The notes under the pieces are model-generated. The model made no database searches and was not told the DNA's origin. It worked only from the letters and a program-made list of their open reading frames with translations. A stretch of 33,430 bases of DNA from Bacillota bacterium (GTDB lineage: Bacteria; Bacillota; Sulfobacillia; Sulfobacillales; Sulfobacillaceae), in NCBI GenBank assembly GCA_021846365.1, contig JAJZXC010000005.1, forward strand, positions 1 through 33,430, given 5' to 3'. The position numbers were made by a program, and so were the translations under genes. This document shows positions 8,753 through 18,153 of this stretch, in pieces. How positions within the stretch are numbered: the stretch's first letter is position 1; every line of letters begins with the position of its first letter.

Positions 8753-10801
8753 CTAGCTGCCCCTGGCCGGTAGCTGTTCCGGATCCCAAAACCGGCCGAG
8801 TTCTGTCTGCAACCGAGCCAGCAACCCCAGCCGCCGGCTCTGCACCGCCGGATCCGGGTCCATCACCAATACCCGCTCGAAAAACCGCTCCACGCACTCG
8901 ATCACAGCGGGAATCTCCGCCCACCAAGCATCCATGCCCTGAGCGGCGGCCGCCAGGCGATCGGTCACGTCTCGCAATTCGGCCTCCTCAGCCACCGGGT
9001 AATCTCCCCCGCTCACCGAATTCCGCCGCTCGCCGAGGACCCTGTCGACGCGCTTGGCCACCGTCAGATACCCGCCAAATTCGGTCTCCGACCACCGCTC
9101 GGCCAACCAAGCCGCCCGCGCCGCCAGCGTGCCCAAACGGTCGTCGGCCGCGACCAGCGCGTCGAGCAGATCCACCTCAGTCGCTTCCGTCCACGCACTC
9201 TTCAATCGCCGCACAATCAAGGCCACCACCGAGGTCACCTCGAGGTTGGCCATCGCTACCGCCTTAGCCTGTTCCAACAACTCGCCGAGGCCTAGCGACG
9301 GCGCTATTGCCGATTCAGTCCAGATGCGCCCCAGGCCCAGAGCGGCGCGACGCAGGCCAAAAGGGTCTTCCGAACCCGTCGGTTGAATTCCGTGCGCAAG
9401 GGCCATCACGAGTGTGTCGGCGCGGTCGATGACACCCAGCACCTGCCCCACCCGGCCCGCTGGAATGGGGTCGCCCTGCCAGCGCGGAAGATACTGGTCC
9501 CGGATTGCCGCTGCCACCTCGGCCGGTTCCCCATCCTGTTCGGCATAAATGCCTCCCATGATGCCTTCCAACTCCGGAAACTCTTCCACCACGTGAGTCA
9601 ACAGATCGCATTTGGCCAAATCCATCGCCCGCAGCACCTGGTGCTCCTCTTCGCCCCCCAATTCCCATTGCGGCGCGGTCATCCGAAAGATGGCCTGCAT
9701 GCGCTCTACCTTGTCGGCATAGGTGCCCAAGCGGGTGTGAAATACGACCTGGGCCAGCCGGTGGCGGCGTGCCGCCAGGGGGGTCTTGCCGTCTTGGCGA
9801 TAGAAATACTCCGCATCGGCCAGCCGCGCGCCCAGGACCTTTTCGTTGCCGTGGCGCACCTCTTCCATCGCCTCGCCTTTCCCGTTGCGAACCCCGATAA
9901 AGTATGGCAAGAGGCTTGGTTTGCCGGTGTCAGTGAGGACGGGAAAGTAGCGTTGGTGCACCTTCATCGCCGTCACCAGCACCGGCTCAGGCACCGTCAG
10001 GAACCGCGGGTCAAACTCCCCGCAAAAGGGCACTGGCCACTCCACCAGATTGGCCACCTCGCTCAAGAGATCCGGCTCGGCATCCATCCGACCACCGAGG
10101 GCAAGAGCCAGCTTGCCACCGCACTCGGCGATCTCCCGCCGTCGCCGCTTCCCGTCCAGCATGACTCCCAGCCTAGACTCTAGGGCCGCCAAGTATTGCG
10201 CCGCACTGCCCATCGCTACCGCTTGCGGATGGTCGGTGCGATTGCCGCGGGTCGTTCCGCCCGAGGGGATGCCGGCCAGTTCCACCGCCAGGACGCGATC
10301 GTCGAGCCAAAGCCCAACCCATCGCACCGGACGCACAAAACGGGCGTCGCCCGCGCCCCAGCGCATCGCGCGGGGCAGGCTGAGCGAAGAAAATGCGCGC
10401 TCGACGGCTCCCGGTAGTACCGCAGCAGCCGGCAGCGCAGGCTCCCTTCGACGCGCCACCACATAACGCTTGCCGTCGACGGTGGCTTCCGTCAGCTCTT
10501 CGGGGCGCTGACCGACTCGACGCAGAAAACCTGCCAACGCCGCCGTCGCTTGTCCTTCACGGTAGGCGGCTTCCAGGCGAGGTCCCCGGATTTCGGCGAC
10601 GCGCTCTTGTTGCTGAGCGCGAACGTCTCCCCACACTGTCAAACGCCGCGGCGTCGACCCGGCAGTCAGGGACGCGATACCAATCCGCGCGCTCGTACAC
10701 TCGGCCGTTAGTCTCTCCGCCAGTTCGCTGGCCAGCGCATCCACATACCGGCTGGGAATCTCCTCACAGCCGACCTCCAGCACCATCTGCAACGGATTCA
10801 C
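8753..10801 (-). CDS. glyS: Glycyl-tRNA synthetase beta subunit
   Basis: Beta chain of the heterotetrameric alpha2beta2 glycyl-tRNA synthetase; it carries tRNA-binding and HD-like domains and is needed for aminoacylation. The family N-terminus [18 protein letters not shown] is followed by [17 protein letters not shown] and, mid-protein, KVHQRYFPV and [10 protein letters not shown], all characteristic. The frame is open to 10840, but the GTG at 10801 overlaps the glyQ TGA (GTGA) and has GGAGGTG upstream. The 682-residue product from there matches the family length. Translational coupling with glyQ fits a 1:1 subunit ratio. Confidence 0.96.
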   Translation of the reverse strand: MNPLQMVLEVGCEEIPSRYVDALASELAERLTAECTSARIGIASLTAGSTPRRLTVWGDVRAQQQERVAEIRGPRLEAAYREGQATAALAGFLRRVGQRPEELTEATVDGKRYVVARRREPALPAAAVLPGAVERAFSSLSLPRAMRWGAGDARFVRPVRWVGLWLDDRVLAVELAGIPSGGTTRGNRTDHPQAVAMGSAAQYLAALESRLGVMLDGKRRRREIAECGGKLALALGGRMDAEPDLLSEVANLVEWPVPFCGEFDPRFLTVPEPVLVTAMKVHQRYFPVLTDTGKPSLLPYFIGVRNGKGEAMEEVRHGNEKVLGARLADAEYFYRQDGKTPLAARRHRLAQVVFHTRLGTYADKVERMQAIFRMTAPQWELGGEEEHQVLRAMDLAKCDLLTHVVEEFPELEGIMGGIYAEQDGEPAEVAAAIRDQYLPRWQGDPIPAGRVGQVLGVIDRADTLVMALAHGIQPTGSEDPFGLRRAALGLGRIWTESAIAPSLGLGELLEQAKAVAMANLEVTSVVALIVRRLKSAWTEATEVDLLDALVAADDRLGTLAARAAWLAERWSETEFGGYLTVAKRVDRVLGERRNSVSGGDYPVAEEAELRDVTDRLAAAAQGMDAWWAEIPAVIECVERFFERVLVMDPDPAVQSRRLGLLARLQTELGRFWDPEQLPARGS

Positions 10802-11667
10802 CGCGCCACCTCCACTTGTGCGGTGGTTAGCGCGAGCCAACGCTCGGCCGCACTGCGGGCCAAGGTCCGCATCCGCCCGATGTAAGCCTGGCGCTCGGTA
10901 ACCGCGATCGCTCCCCGGGCATCTAGGGTGTTAAACAGGTGCGAAGCCTTCAAGATGCACTCGTAACCGGGCCGAATCAGGTCCAGCTCAAGCAGTCGGC
11001 GGGCTTCGCCTTCGTAGCGGTTGAAGAGATCGCTCAAAAGGCGCGCATCGGCCTGCTCAAAACTGTAGCTCGCCTGTTCCCATTCCACCCGGCCAAACAG
11101 ATCTCGATAACCCACTCCGGGTGCCCACTCAATCGACCAGATGTCGTCGACGCCGGCCAGGTAGCTGGTCAGGCGTTCCAATCCATAGGTCAATTCAGCC
11201 GAGACGGGCCTGCACTCTTGCCCTCCAATTTGCTGGAAATAGGTGAACTGAGTTATCTCCATTCCGTCCAGCCACACTTCCCAACCAAGTCCCATCGCCC
11301 CCAGACTGGGATTTTCCCAGTTGTCCTCGACCAGTCGGATGTCGTGTCGGCGGCGATCGATCCCCAGCGTGTGCAAACTGTCCAGGTAGCGTTCAACCAC
11401 ATCCTGGGGAGACGGTTTCAAAAGCACTTGAAATTGGTGATGTTGGTAGAGCCGGTTGGGATTTTCCCCATAGCGACCGTCGATCGGACGCCGCGACGGC
11501 TGAACGTAGGCCACGTTCCAAGCGGCCGGTCCCAATGCCCGAAAAAAGGTAAGCGGGTGCATGGTGCCCGCCCCCACCTCCAGGTCGTATGGCTCGGCCA
11601 GCATGCATCCTTGTTGCATCCAATAGGTTTTGAGGCGCATCACCACCTCTTGCAGTGTAACCGTCAA
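10798..11667 (-). CDS. glyQ: Glycyl-tRNA synthetase alpha subunit
   Basis: Catalytic class II alpha subunit that activates glycine and pairs with GlyS. The 289-residue protein shows family landmarks: [21 protein letters not shown] near residue 15, then [23 protein letters not shown] (class II motif 2 area) and [26 protein letters not shown] is also present. Translation appears to begin at TTG (11667), since the recO stop overlaps it as TTGA and GGAGGAA lies just upstream; no ATG fits the N-terminus. This is a coupled recO-glyQ-glyS block. Confidence 0.96.
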   Translation of the reverse strand: MTVTLQEVVMRLKTYWMQQGCMLAEPYDLEVGAGTMHPLTFFRALGPAAWNVAYVQPSRRPIDGRYGENPNRLYQHHQFQVLLKPSPQDVVERYLDSLHTLGIDRRRHDIRLVEDNWENPSLGAMGLGWEVWLDGMEITQFTYFQQIGGQECRPVSAELTYGLERLTSYLAGVDDIWSIEWAPGVGYRDLFGRVEWEQASYSFEQADARLLSDLFNRYEGEARRLLELDLIRPGYECILKASHLFNTLDARGAIAVTERQAYIGRMRTLARSAAERWLALTTAQVEVAR

Positions 11668-12434
11668 CGAGGTTCCTCCACTTCTGTCTCCATCAGCTGG
11701 CCGAGAAACTGCAACGACCGCGGCGGACGGTTGAGATGGGCGGTAAGATTCAAGGTCAACAACCTAACCATCTCCCCCACCAGCCGCCCCCGCGTCTCGA
11801 CTCCGCCGAACTTCGCCGGCGGAAGCTCCAGCCACCGGTTGGCCGTCTTCACCGCACCCGCTGAAAAGCGCGTGCTGCTGCCGCCCCGCATCAGCGCACA
11901 GTCAGCGCAGAGCGGTTCAAAATGCCCCGCCCGGATCACCATGCCCGCTTTCAGTTCCCCCTGACAGCCGGCGCAAGACGCGAACTGGCCGGCGAATCCT
12001 GCCGCACGCAACAAGTGCCACACGGTCGCCATCGCCACCGACGGCGGGTGGCGGCCTTCGTTTAGTGTCTCCAGCCCCGCCACTAAGGCATAAAATGCCT
12101 CGGGGGAGGAGTCGTGATCCGAAAAGCATTCGTCCACCACGTCAGCCATTAATGCTGCCCAGCCAATGCGGTCAAGATCTTCCCGAATGCGACCGAAGCC
12201 GTGAATCACTTCCGCTCCGACCACGGATTCCAAGCTGCTTCGTCCCCGGTACAAACTAAACTCAGTATAAGACAACGGATATAGACCGGCCAAGAGCGGA
12301 CTCCGCGGCTTGCGCACGCCTTTGGCCACCGCCGCCACCTTGCCCTGGTTGATCAGGAACAACGTGACCAAGCTGTCGTTTTCCCGGTAGGGACGGGCTC
12401 TCAACACAATTCCCTGATCTTGATATGCGGCCAT
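11664..12434 (-). CDS. recO: DNA repair protein RecO
   Basis: Recombination mediator that helps RecR load RecA on SSB-coated single-stranded DNA and anneals strands. The 256-residue protein has the N-terminal OB-fold ([26 protein letters not shown], with [10 protein letters not shown] after it) and a central zinc finger with Cys154, Cys157, Cys176 and Cys179 (CAGC...CADC). A helical C-terminus follows. Start ATG at 12434 is three bases after the era stop. The era-recO-glyQS order matches Bacillus. Confidence 0.94.
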   Translation of the reverse strand: MAAYQDQGIVLRARPYRENDSLVTLFLINQGKVAAVAKGVRKPRSPLLAGLYPLSYTEFSLYRGRSSLESVVGAEVIHGFGRIREDLDRIGWAALMADVVDECFSDHDSSPEAFYALVAGLETLNEGRHPPSVAMATVWHLLRAAGFAGQFASCAGCQGELKAGMVIRAGHFEPLCADCALMRGGSSTRFSAGAVKTANRWLELPPAKFGGVETRGRLVGEMVRLLTLNLTAHLNRPPRSLQFLGQLMETEVEEPR

Positions 12435-12437
12435 TTC

Positions 12438-13325
12438 TCACTCCCTGTGGGTAAAGCCCAGCCGTCGCAGCCAGTCTTCTTGGTCGCGCCAGTGCCGCCG
12501 CACCTTGACCCACAAGTCCAAATAGACGCGCGTCTGAAAGTATTCTTCCAATCCTCGCCGCGAGGTCTCCCCGATCCGGCGCAGCATGCGCCCGCCGGCA
12601 CCGATGAGGATCGCTTTTTGACTTTCTCGTTCGACATACACCGTAGCCCGCAGGTACATCGTATGATTAGGTCGCAACGTGCGCTCTTCCACCACCACCG
12701 CAACCGAATGAGGAACTTCGTCTTCGGTCGCCAAGAGAATTTGCTCCCGTACCGCTTCAGCCACATAGGTGTCTTCCGGCTGGTCGGTAACCATGTCCTC
12801 CGGAAAGTAGGCCATGCCTTCCGGCAAGCACGCCAAGGCGTCGGCTAGCAATCGATCGATCCCGGTGCCAGTCAAGGCGGAGACGGCGTACCCCCGCTCA
12901 TAGTCCGCCAGCATTCGATAGGCTGTCATGCGCTCCTCTGGCGTCGCCACCAAGTCGCTCTTGTTGGCCAGAAGCCATATCGGCGCACCCGCCGCCCGAC
13001 ACAGGTCGGCCCCCCAGTGGTCCTCCTCGCGCGGTGGACGGCTAACATCCACCACGTGCCATAGACCGTCAACTGCTTTGGCCGCGCTCCGTGCGTTCCG
13101 CGCCAGGTGACGATCCAGTGAACGTCTGGCTCGGTTCACCCCTGGGGTGTCGACGAGAATCAGTTCCGATCCACCGCGATGCAAAATCCCCCGAATATTC
13201 ATCCGCGTCGTCTGCGGCTTGGGCGACACTATGGCAATTTTACGGTCCAAAATCGCGTTGAGCAGGGTGGACTTGCCGACGTTAGGTCTCCCGATGAGGG
13301 CGATGAAGCCGGAGTGGGTAATCAT
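12438..13325 (-). CDS. era: GTPase Era, 30S ribosome assembly factor
   Basis: Membrane-associated GTPase that binds the 3' end of 16S rRNA during small-subunit maturation. G1 is GRPNVGKS (12-19), the effector region has PQTTRMNIRGI, G3 is DTPG (58-61) and G4 is NKSD (about 121-124). The C-terminal KH domain carries IGAGGRMLRRIG. The 295-residue length is typical. ATG at 13325 overlaps the cdd stop (ATGA), implying coupling. The nearby ybeY acts in the same 16S maturation process. Confidence 0.97.
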   Translation of the reverse strand: MITHSGFIALIGRPNVGKSTLLNAILDRKIAIVSPKPQTTRMNIRGILHRGGSELILVDTPGVNRARRSLDRHLARNARSAAKAVDGLWHVVDVSRPPREEDHWGADLCRAAGAPIWLLANKSDLVATPEERMTAYRMLADYERGYAVSALTGTGIDRLLADALACLPEGMAYFPEDMVTDQPEDTYVAEAVREQILLATEDEVPHSVAVVVEERTLRPNHTMYLRATVYVERESQKAILIGAGGRMLRRIGETSRRGLEEYFQTRVYLDLWVKVRRHWRDQEDWLRRLGFTHRE

Positions 13326-13732
13326 TCGCCGAGCCCCGGCCCAAAGGCGGCGGGCAGGAGTTCCGAGAGCCGCCAGCGTTCAAGGGCGGTCCCGTCAGCA
13401 TTCCCGCCCACCACCCAGAAGTCGCCAAACTCCCTCAGCACCTGCCGACAGCCCCCGCAGGGCGAGATCGCCCGCTCCCCACCGACGACGGCGATGGCGC
13501 GAAATCGCCGATAGCCGCGGACCACGGCAGCCGCCACCGCCGCCCGCTCCGCACACAGGCCGAGGGGAGAGCTGGCATTTTCCACGTTGCATCCTTCAAT
13601 CACGGTCCCGTCCTCGGCCAACAGCGCCGCCCCCACCGCAAACCGCGAATAGGGAGCATAAGCCCGGGCGCGCGCCTGTCGGGCCGCCCCAATCAAGGCC
13701 AAGACCGTCTCCTGGTCAATCTCCGCTTGCAT
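13322..13732 (-). CDS. cdd: Cytidine deaminase
   Basis: Hydrolytic deamination of cytidine and deoxycytidine to uridine forms in pyrimidine salvage. The 136-residue length is that of the homotetrameric enzyme. The zinc site is CAE (Cys60, catalytic Glu62) and PCGGC (Cys92, Cys95). GCNVENASSPLGL upstream of CAE forms the substrate loop. ATG at 13732 lies two bases from the preceding gene's stop. The conserved dgkA-cdd-era order is kept here except for one inserted membrane protein gene. Confidence 0.96.
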   Translation of the reverse strand: MQAEIDQETVLALIGAARQARARAYAPYSRFAVGAALLAEDGTVIEGCNVENASSPLGLCAERAAVAAAVVRGYRRFRAIAVVGGERAISPCGGCRQVLREFGDFWVVGGNADGTALERWRLSELLPAAFGPGLGE

Positions 13733-13734
13733 GC

Positions 13735-15021
13735 TCAGCCCTCATCTCCCTCGCCAGGCCCTTGGTTATCTTCGTCCGCCATCCGCTGCACCACCACCCG
13801 TTTCACCCGTCGGCCGACCACCTTGGCCACGGTAAACCGGATCCCCTCGGCCGACACCTGCTCACCTTCCACCGGGGCCCTGCCCAAAAGATGCAAAATC
13901 AGCCCGCCCACGGTGTCCACGCTCTCATGCTCGAGAGCAACCTGCAACAATTCGTCGAGTTCGTCCAACTGAATACGGCCGTCGACCTCGTAAGTATCGG
14001 AATCGATCGGGCGCACTCCCAACTCTTCGACGTCGTATTCATCCTGAATCTCCCCGACAATCTCTTCCAGCAGGTCCTCGATGGTGACAATTCCGGCGGT
14101 CCCCCCGTATTCGTCCAATGCAATCGCAATATGAGTCCGCTGCCGCCGAAAGTCAGCCAATAGTTCGTCGATTTTTTTGGTCTCCGGCACATAGTGGACC
14201 GGGCGCATCAGGTCTTGGACCAAGGTATCCGGCGGTCGCTCGTTCCAATAGGCCAAAATATCGCGGGCATAAATCACCCCGACGATATCGTCCACCGTCT
14301 TGCGATAGATGGGCAGTCGCGAGTGTCCCCAATGTACCACCGCGTTGGCCGCCTGACGAAGCGTCGTCGTTTCTTCCAAGGCGTTAACGTCGATGCGGGG
14401 CACCATGACCTCCCGCACCACGGTATCCCCAAAGTCGAAAATCCCTTGAATCATCTGCCGCTCGTTGGCTTCCAGCAGTCCCTCTTCTTCACCAACTTCG
14501 ACCAGGTTGCGAATTTCATCTTCGGTAACCAGCCGTCCTCCTTCGGCGGTAGCGCCAAACACCCTAAACACGCGCACCGCAAACCAGGTTAACGCTCGCG
14601 CGATGGGGAAGAACACCCGCGCCGACACCTCTAGGAAGGGAGCCAGCCGCGACGCCACCTTATCTGGATTATGCGCAGCATACGTCTTGGGCATGATCTC
14701 GGAAAAAAACAAGATAGCAATGGCCATGACCACCGTCGCCCAGGTGACGCCCAATTTTCCGAAATAGACGATAAACAAGGCGGTGGCTAGCGTGGAAGCG
14801 ACGACATTGCTGACGTTATTGCCCACCAGCACGGTGGTCAACAGCCGGTTGGGTTCTCGGACCAACTTTTCCAGCCAATGCGCATGCGGATCACCCACCT
14901 CCGCCAAGTGGCGCACCTTGCCTCGCGATAGCGCCATCATCGCCGTTTCTGCCATAGAATACAGGCTGGATAAGATCAGCAATAAAATTAAGATGAAGAT
15001 TCTAAGCCAATGTAAGTTCAC
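13735..15021 (-). CDS. CNNM/CorC-HlyC family membrane protein with CBS pair
   Basis: A 428-residue membrane protein. The N-terminal DUF21/CNNM domain has about four hydrophobic segments between residues 1 and 150, including SSLYSMAETAMMALSRGKVRHL and VGNNVSNVVASTLATALFIVYFG. A CBS pair follows (GHSRLPIYRKTVDDIVGVIYARDIL and HIAIALDEYGGTAGIVTIEDLLEEIVGEIQDEYD). The C-terminal CorC/HlyC transporter-associated domain begins near SDTYEVDGRI. Family members act in Mg2+ (or Co2+) efflux and tolerance; haemolysin-type naming is historical. The GTG start has no strong Shine-Dalgarno, and the 84-base gap to dgkA is the widest in this part of the operon. It sits between dgkA and cdd, which are neighbours in Bacillus. 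Confidence 0.88.
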   Translation of the reverse strand: MNLHWLRIFILILLLILSSLYSMAETAMMALSRGKVRHLAEVGDPHAHWLEKLVREPNRLLTTVLVGNNVSNVVASTLATALFIVYFGKLGVTWATVVMAIAILFFSEIMPKTYAAHNPDKVASRLAPFLEVSARVFFPIARALTWFAVRVFRVFGATAEGGRLVTEDEIRNLVEVGEEEGLLEANERQMIQGIFDFGDTVVREVMVPRIDVNALEETTTLRQAANAVVHWGHSRLPIYRKTVDDIVGVIYARDILAYWNERPPDTLVQDLMRPVHYVPETKKIDELLADFRRQRTHIAIALDEYGGTAGIVTIEDLLEEIVGEIQDEYDVEELGVRPIDSDTYEVDGRIQLDELDELLQVALEHESVDTVGGLILHLLGRAPVEGEQVSAEGIRFTVAKVVGRRVKRVVVQRMADEDNQGPGEGDEG

Positions 15022-15105
15022 GACTGTCTGAGCCCAATGGTTAGCCCGCAGCCATCAGCCGTCAGGACTAGACGGAACCCAGCCACGAGTCAGGCCTCCC
15101 CTTTC

Positions 15106-15603
15106 TCACCTAGACCGACCCCCCGGGAAACGGACCCTGCGCCCGGAGATCCATAATACGAAACCGCTAACGACCCCAACCACCGCCAGCAGGATCACGG
15201 CCACCAACGGTTCGTGGTCAAATCTTAACATAAGTCGGCCGGGCAGTTGGCCGACAATGGGGCCGAAGGCCCACAACCCCACCGCCGCCGCCCCCATCGC
15301 CGCCAACAATACCGCTCCCGCGGCCACGTCCTTGGCCGTCTTGGCCAGTTGGTGAAACTCCGGACTGACTAAGTCGACCACCGACTCCACAGCGGTATTA
15401 ATCATCTCGGCCATCATAACCACTACAACCGCAATCAGCACACTGACAAACTTCGGTTCTGACAAGTTCACGAACCATCCCAACACCAAGATTGCCACCG
15501 CGGCTAACAAGTGAACCCGCAAATTGCGCTGAGTATTTAAAGCGTACCATAAGCCTTGAAAAGCATAACCAAAAGATTCGCTCAACGACTCAGCGCGTTT
15601 CAC
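15106..15603 (-). CDS. dgkA: Undecaprenol/diacylglycerol kinase (DgkA family) with C-terminal extension
   Basis: Membrane kinase that in Gram-positives phosphorylates undecaprenol (and diacylglycerol) to recycle the cell-wall lipid carrier. The N-terminus SFGYAFQGLWYALNTQRNLRVHL and the catalytic block EMINTAVESVVDLVSPEFHQLAKTAKDVAAGAVLL are diagnostic. Three family helices are followed by about 45 extra residues that include a fourth hydrophobic segment (LVAVILLAVVGVVSGFVLW) and a basic tail, longer than the usual 120-130 residues. GTG at 15603 overlaps the ybeY end; a TTG at 15615 is the alternative. Neither has a strong Shine-Dalgarno. Confidence 0.9.
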   Translation of the reverse strand: MKRAESLSESFGYAFQGLWYALNTQRNLRVHLLAAVAILVLGWFVNLSEPKFVSVLIAVVVVMMAEMINTAVESVVDLVSPEFHQLAKTAKDVAAGAVLLAAMGAAAVGLWAFGPIVGQLPGRLMLRFDHEPLVAVILLAVVGVVSGFVLWISGRRVRFPGGRSR

Positions 15604-16045
15604 GCTGCAACCCAAATCCTGTCAGAATTTCCTCGGTCTTCGCCATCATCGCACTTTCCTGTTCCGGCTTGTGATGATCCCAACCCAGCAGGTGAAGCGT
15701 GCCGTGCACGGCCAAAAATCCCAACTCACGCGCGAGTGAATGGCCAAAGTCCTTGGCTTGGCGTTCCGCGCGCTCGACCGAGATCACCACATCGCCTAAG
15801 AACGGATCGTGAGCGTCACCCCCCTCGCCCTCCCGTTGCGCGAACGAAAGCACATCGGTCGGTTGGTCAAGGCCGCGGTAGGTCCGGTTAAGGGTCTGAA
15901 TACCGGCGTCATCCGTCAGCAACACACTGACTTCGGTGTGGTCGCCGGACTCTCCGGTAGCCGCCAACACCGCCAACACCGCCCTCCGCACTTCGGGCGC
16001 GAAGCGTTCCCAGGTCTTTCCATCGCTGGTTACGTGTACCGGCAT
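15590..16045 (-). CDS. ybeY: Endoribonuclease/rRNA maturation factor YbeY
   Basis: Zinc-dependent single-strand RNase that acts in 16S rRNA 3' maturation and 70S quality control. The 151-residue protein ends with the H-x3-H-x5-H site: His114, His118 and His124 in HGTLHLLGWDH. TDVLSFAQ and FLGDVVIS precede it, as in the family. ATG at 16045 is five bases from the upstream stop. It overlaps dgkA by 14 bases, so the two are likely coupled. Confidence 0.95.
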   Translation of the reverse strand: MPVHVTSDGKTWERFAPEVRRAVLAVLAATGESGDHTEVSVLLTDDAGIQTLNRTYRGLDQPTDVLSFAQREGEGGDAHDPFLGDVVISVERAERQAKDFGHSLARELGFLAVHGTLHLLGWDHHKPEQESAMMAKTEEILTGFGLQRETR

Positions 16046-16050
16046 GCCGT

Positions 16051-18153
16051 CTACTCCTTGTCAATTTCGGGATACTCCACGCGTTGATGAAAAACCCCGG
16101 TCAGCACCCGGGTAAAGGTTTTGGCAATCGTGTCCAAATCCCTTAAGGTCACCTGGGATTCGTCGAACTGACCGTCGTGCAAGCGCTCGGCGATCAGACG
16201 TCTGACCGTTTGCTCGATCAAGGCGGGCGTCGGTTGCTTCAGCGTCCGGCAGGTCGCTTCGCTGGCGTCGGCCAACATTACCACCGCAGTTTCCCTAGAC
16301 TGCGGGCGCGGACCTTCATAACGAAAATCCTCTTCGACCACCCCGTCCCCGGTATCGGTTTGCACCGCCTTGTCATAGAAATATCGGATCAGCGTCGTGC
16401 CGTGATGCTCGCGAATAAACTGAACAATCGCGTCCGGCAAATGGTGCGCCTTGGCCAGTCCAATCCCATCGCGTACATGCGCGGCGATAATCTCCGCCGA
16501 AAGACTGGGGGGCAAATCGTCGTGCGGATTTTCCCCACCGAACTGGTTGTCGACAAAGAAATAGGCGCGCTTGGACTTGCCGATATCGTGGTAGTATGCG
16601 CCTACTCGGGCCAACAAGGAGTTCCCGCCAATGGCTTCGGTCGCCGCTTCGGCCAGATTACCTACCATCATGCTGTGGTGGTAGGTCCCGGGAGCGTCAA
16701 CGATAAGCTTGCGCAGCAAGGGTTGGTTGGGATTGGAAAGTTCAATCAGTTTCATTGCGGTGACCAGGCCCAGCGGTCCCTCCACCAGTTGCAGCAAACC
16801 TCCCGCCAGCGCCGCGGCCAAGAGTCCGTCGACTGCGGCGTAGACGAGCCCTTGCCAGACCGGATATTGCACCAGCGAGGCTCCCTGCATCCAGTCCATC
16901 CCGGCCAGTCCGAAAAGGTTGACCACCCCTACCGCCACCCCGGCCCACAAAATGTCAAAGCGATGGGACAGGCGCTTAACGCCCAAGACCCCGGCGACGG
17001 CCCCCAGAAACGACACTAACGCCACCGTAATGCTGGAATCCGTCAACGCTGCGATGGCAAGGCTCAAAACGCCCGCCAAAATCATTCCCAGGCCGGAATC
17101 GTAGAGCACGGCCACCATGACCGCGGCCGTAGGTACCATCAGATAACTCACCACGGAAAAATTCTTGAGCAAGTCGGAACCCAGCAAAAACACCACCAAG
17201 ATGGCACCGGTAACCGCCACCTGGGTGGTCTCCTGCAGCAACCCACGGCGCTGAAACCACACGTATCCGCCCAAGATTCCCACCAGCACGCCGCTTAATA
17301 GCAAAGAACCGGCGTACGGTGCCACGTTAATTCCCCGGCTCAGCAGCCCGAGTTCGCGCAGAACGCGAATGTCGTTACCGGTAACTCGCTGGCCCTGGAC
17401 CAACACCGTTTCCCCCCGCAAAATCTTCACCAGGGGCACGCGGCTGGCGGCCTGCTGCCGACGCTGCCGGGTGGCCGTACGGTTGACGAAAGTGTTGGGC
17501 GCAATGAGGCTGCGGGTAAAATCGGTTAAAAAGAGTCTGAGGCCCGGGTCCGTCTGTTCATCGGATGCCAGCTGAGCTGCGCCGTCGCGGGCAAAGGTGA
17601 GGGCTACCGAGGTATTGCGCACATCCTCGTTGCCGAGTACGGAAGAAATAATGACCATCGCCTGTTGTTCTAGGGTCGAGATGCCATTAGCCGAGTTGGG
17701 TGGCAGACGGAGCACCTGTCCCCAGATGGAGGCCGGCAAACTTACGGGGATATCCTGGGCGGCGACGGCTTCTCTCGCCTTGAGTGGTGCCGCCTTGTCC
17801 ATGCTCAACGCAGCCAACAAATTAAAGCGATTGACCACCTGTTGGCGGGCGGCGTCGAGGACATGGCGATCGACCGTCAGCACCCGGCCAACCGATATCA
17901 TTGCTTCCTTGCGGGCGTGTTCGGTCGCTCCCCAGTCGACCACACCGTAGGGAGCATACACGGTTCGCGGGGCTAAATCCCCTACATGCACGTCAATTCG
18001 TTGCGAGATCAGGGTCCCCGAAAAGATCGCGGCAATGGCGAGCCAAGTCAAGGCGGCTACCGCAAGTTGACGGGCTGCCTTTCCCCACAACCACGGACGC
18101 CGTTCGCCGGTCATAGCCGACCACCATTCACGTCCCTTCAGAATCGTGCTCAT
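16051..18153 (-). CDS. pgpH: 7TM-HD family cyclic-di-AMP phosphodiesterase (YqfF/PgpH)
   Basis: Membrane phosphodiesterase that degrades c-di-AMP; in Listeria it is PgpH, in Bacillus YqfF. From ATG at 18153 the protein is 700 residues. One N-terminal helix (about 30-50) is followed by a large extracytoplasmic 7TMR-HDED region (about 55-270), then a seven-helix block (about 280-455). The cytoplasmic HD domain has TYHHSMMVGNLAEAA and AYYHDIGKSKR (catalytic His-Asp about 522-523) with ENPHDD and a later REHHGT. The frame is open to 18198, but AGAGAGG (18163-18169) nine bases upstream favours 18153. That start overlaps the end of phoH by 26 bases. Confidence 0.93.
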   Translation of the reverse strand: MSTILKGREWWSAMTGERRPWLWGKAARQLAVAALTWLAIAAIFSGTLISQRIDVHVGDLAPRTVYAPYGVVDWGATEHARKEAMISVGRVLTVDRHVLDAARQQVVNRFNLLAALSMDKAAPLKAREAVAAQDIPVSLPASIWGQVLRLPPNSANGISTLEQQAMVIISSVLGNEDVRNTSVALTFARDGAAQLASDEQTDPGLRLFLTDFTRSLIAPNTFVNRTATRQRRQQAASRVPLVKILRGETVLVQGQRVTGNDIRVLRELGLLSRGINVAPYAGSLLLSGVLVGILGGYVWFQRRGLLQETTQVAVTGAILVVFLLGSDLLKNFSVVSYLMVPTAAVMVAVLYDSGLGMILAGVLSLAIAALTDSSITVALVSFLGAVAGVLGVKRLSHRFDILWAGVAVGVVNLFGLAGMDWMQGASLVQYPVWQGLVYAAVDGLLAAALAGGLLQLVEGPLGLVTAMKLIELSNPNQPLLRKLIVDAPGTYHHSMMVGNLAEAATEAIGGNSLLARVGAYYHDIGKSKRAYFFVDNQFGGENPHDDLPPSLSAEIIAAHVRDGIGLAKAHHLPDAIVQFIREHHGTTLIRYFYDKAVQTDTGDGVVEEDFRYEGPRPQSRETAVVMLADASEATCRTLKQPTPALIEQTVRRLIAERLHDGQFDESQVTLRDLDTIAKTFTRVLTGVFHQRVEYPEIDKE

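Noticed and set aside
10939-11964. A 341-codon plus-strand frame across glyQ and recO.
   Set aside because: It is antisense to two unambiguous overlapping genes and has no recognisable domain; a GC-driven shadow frame.
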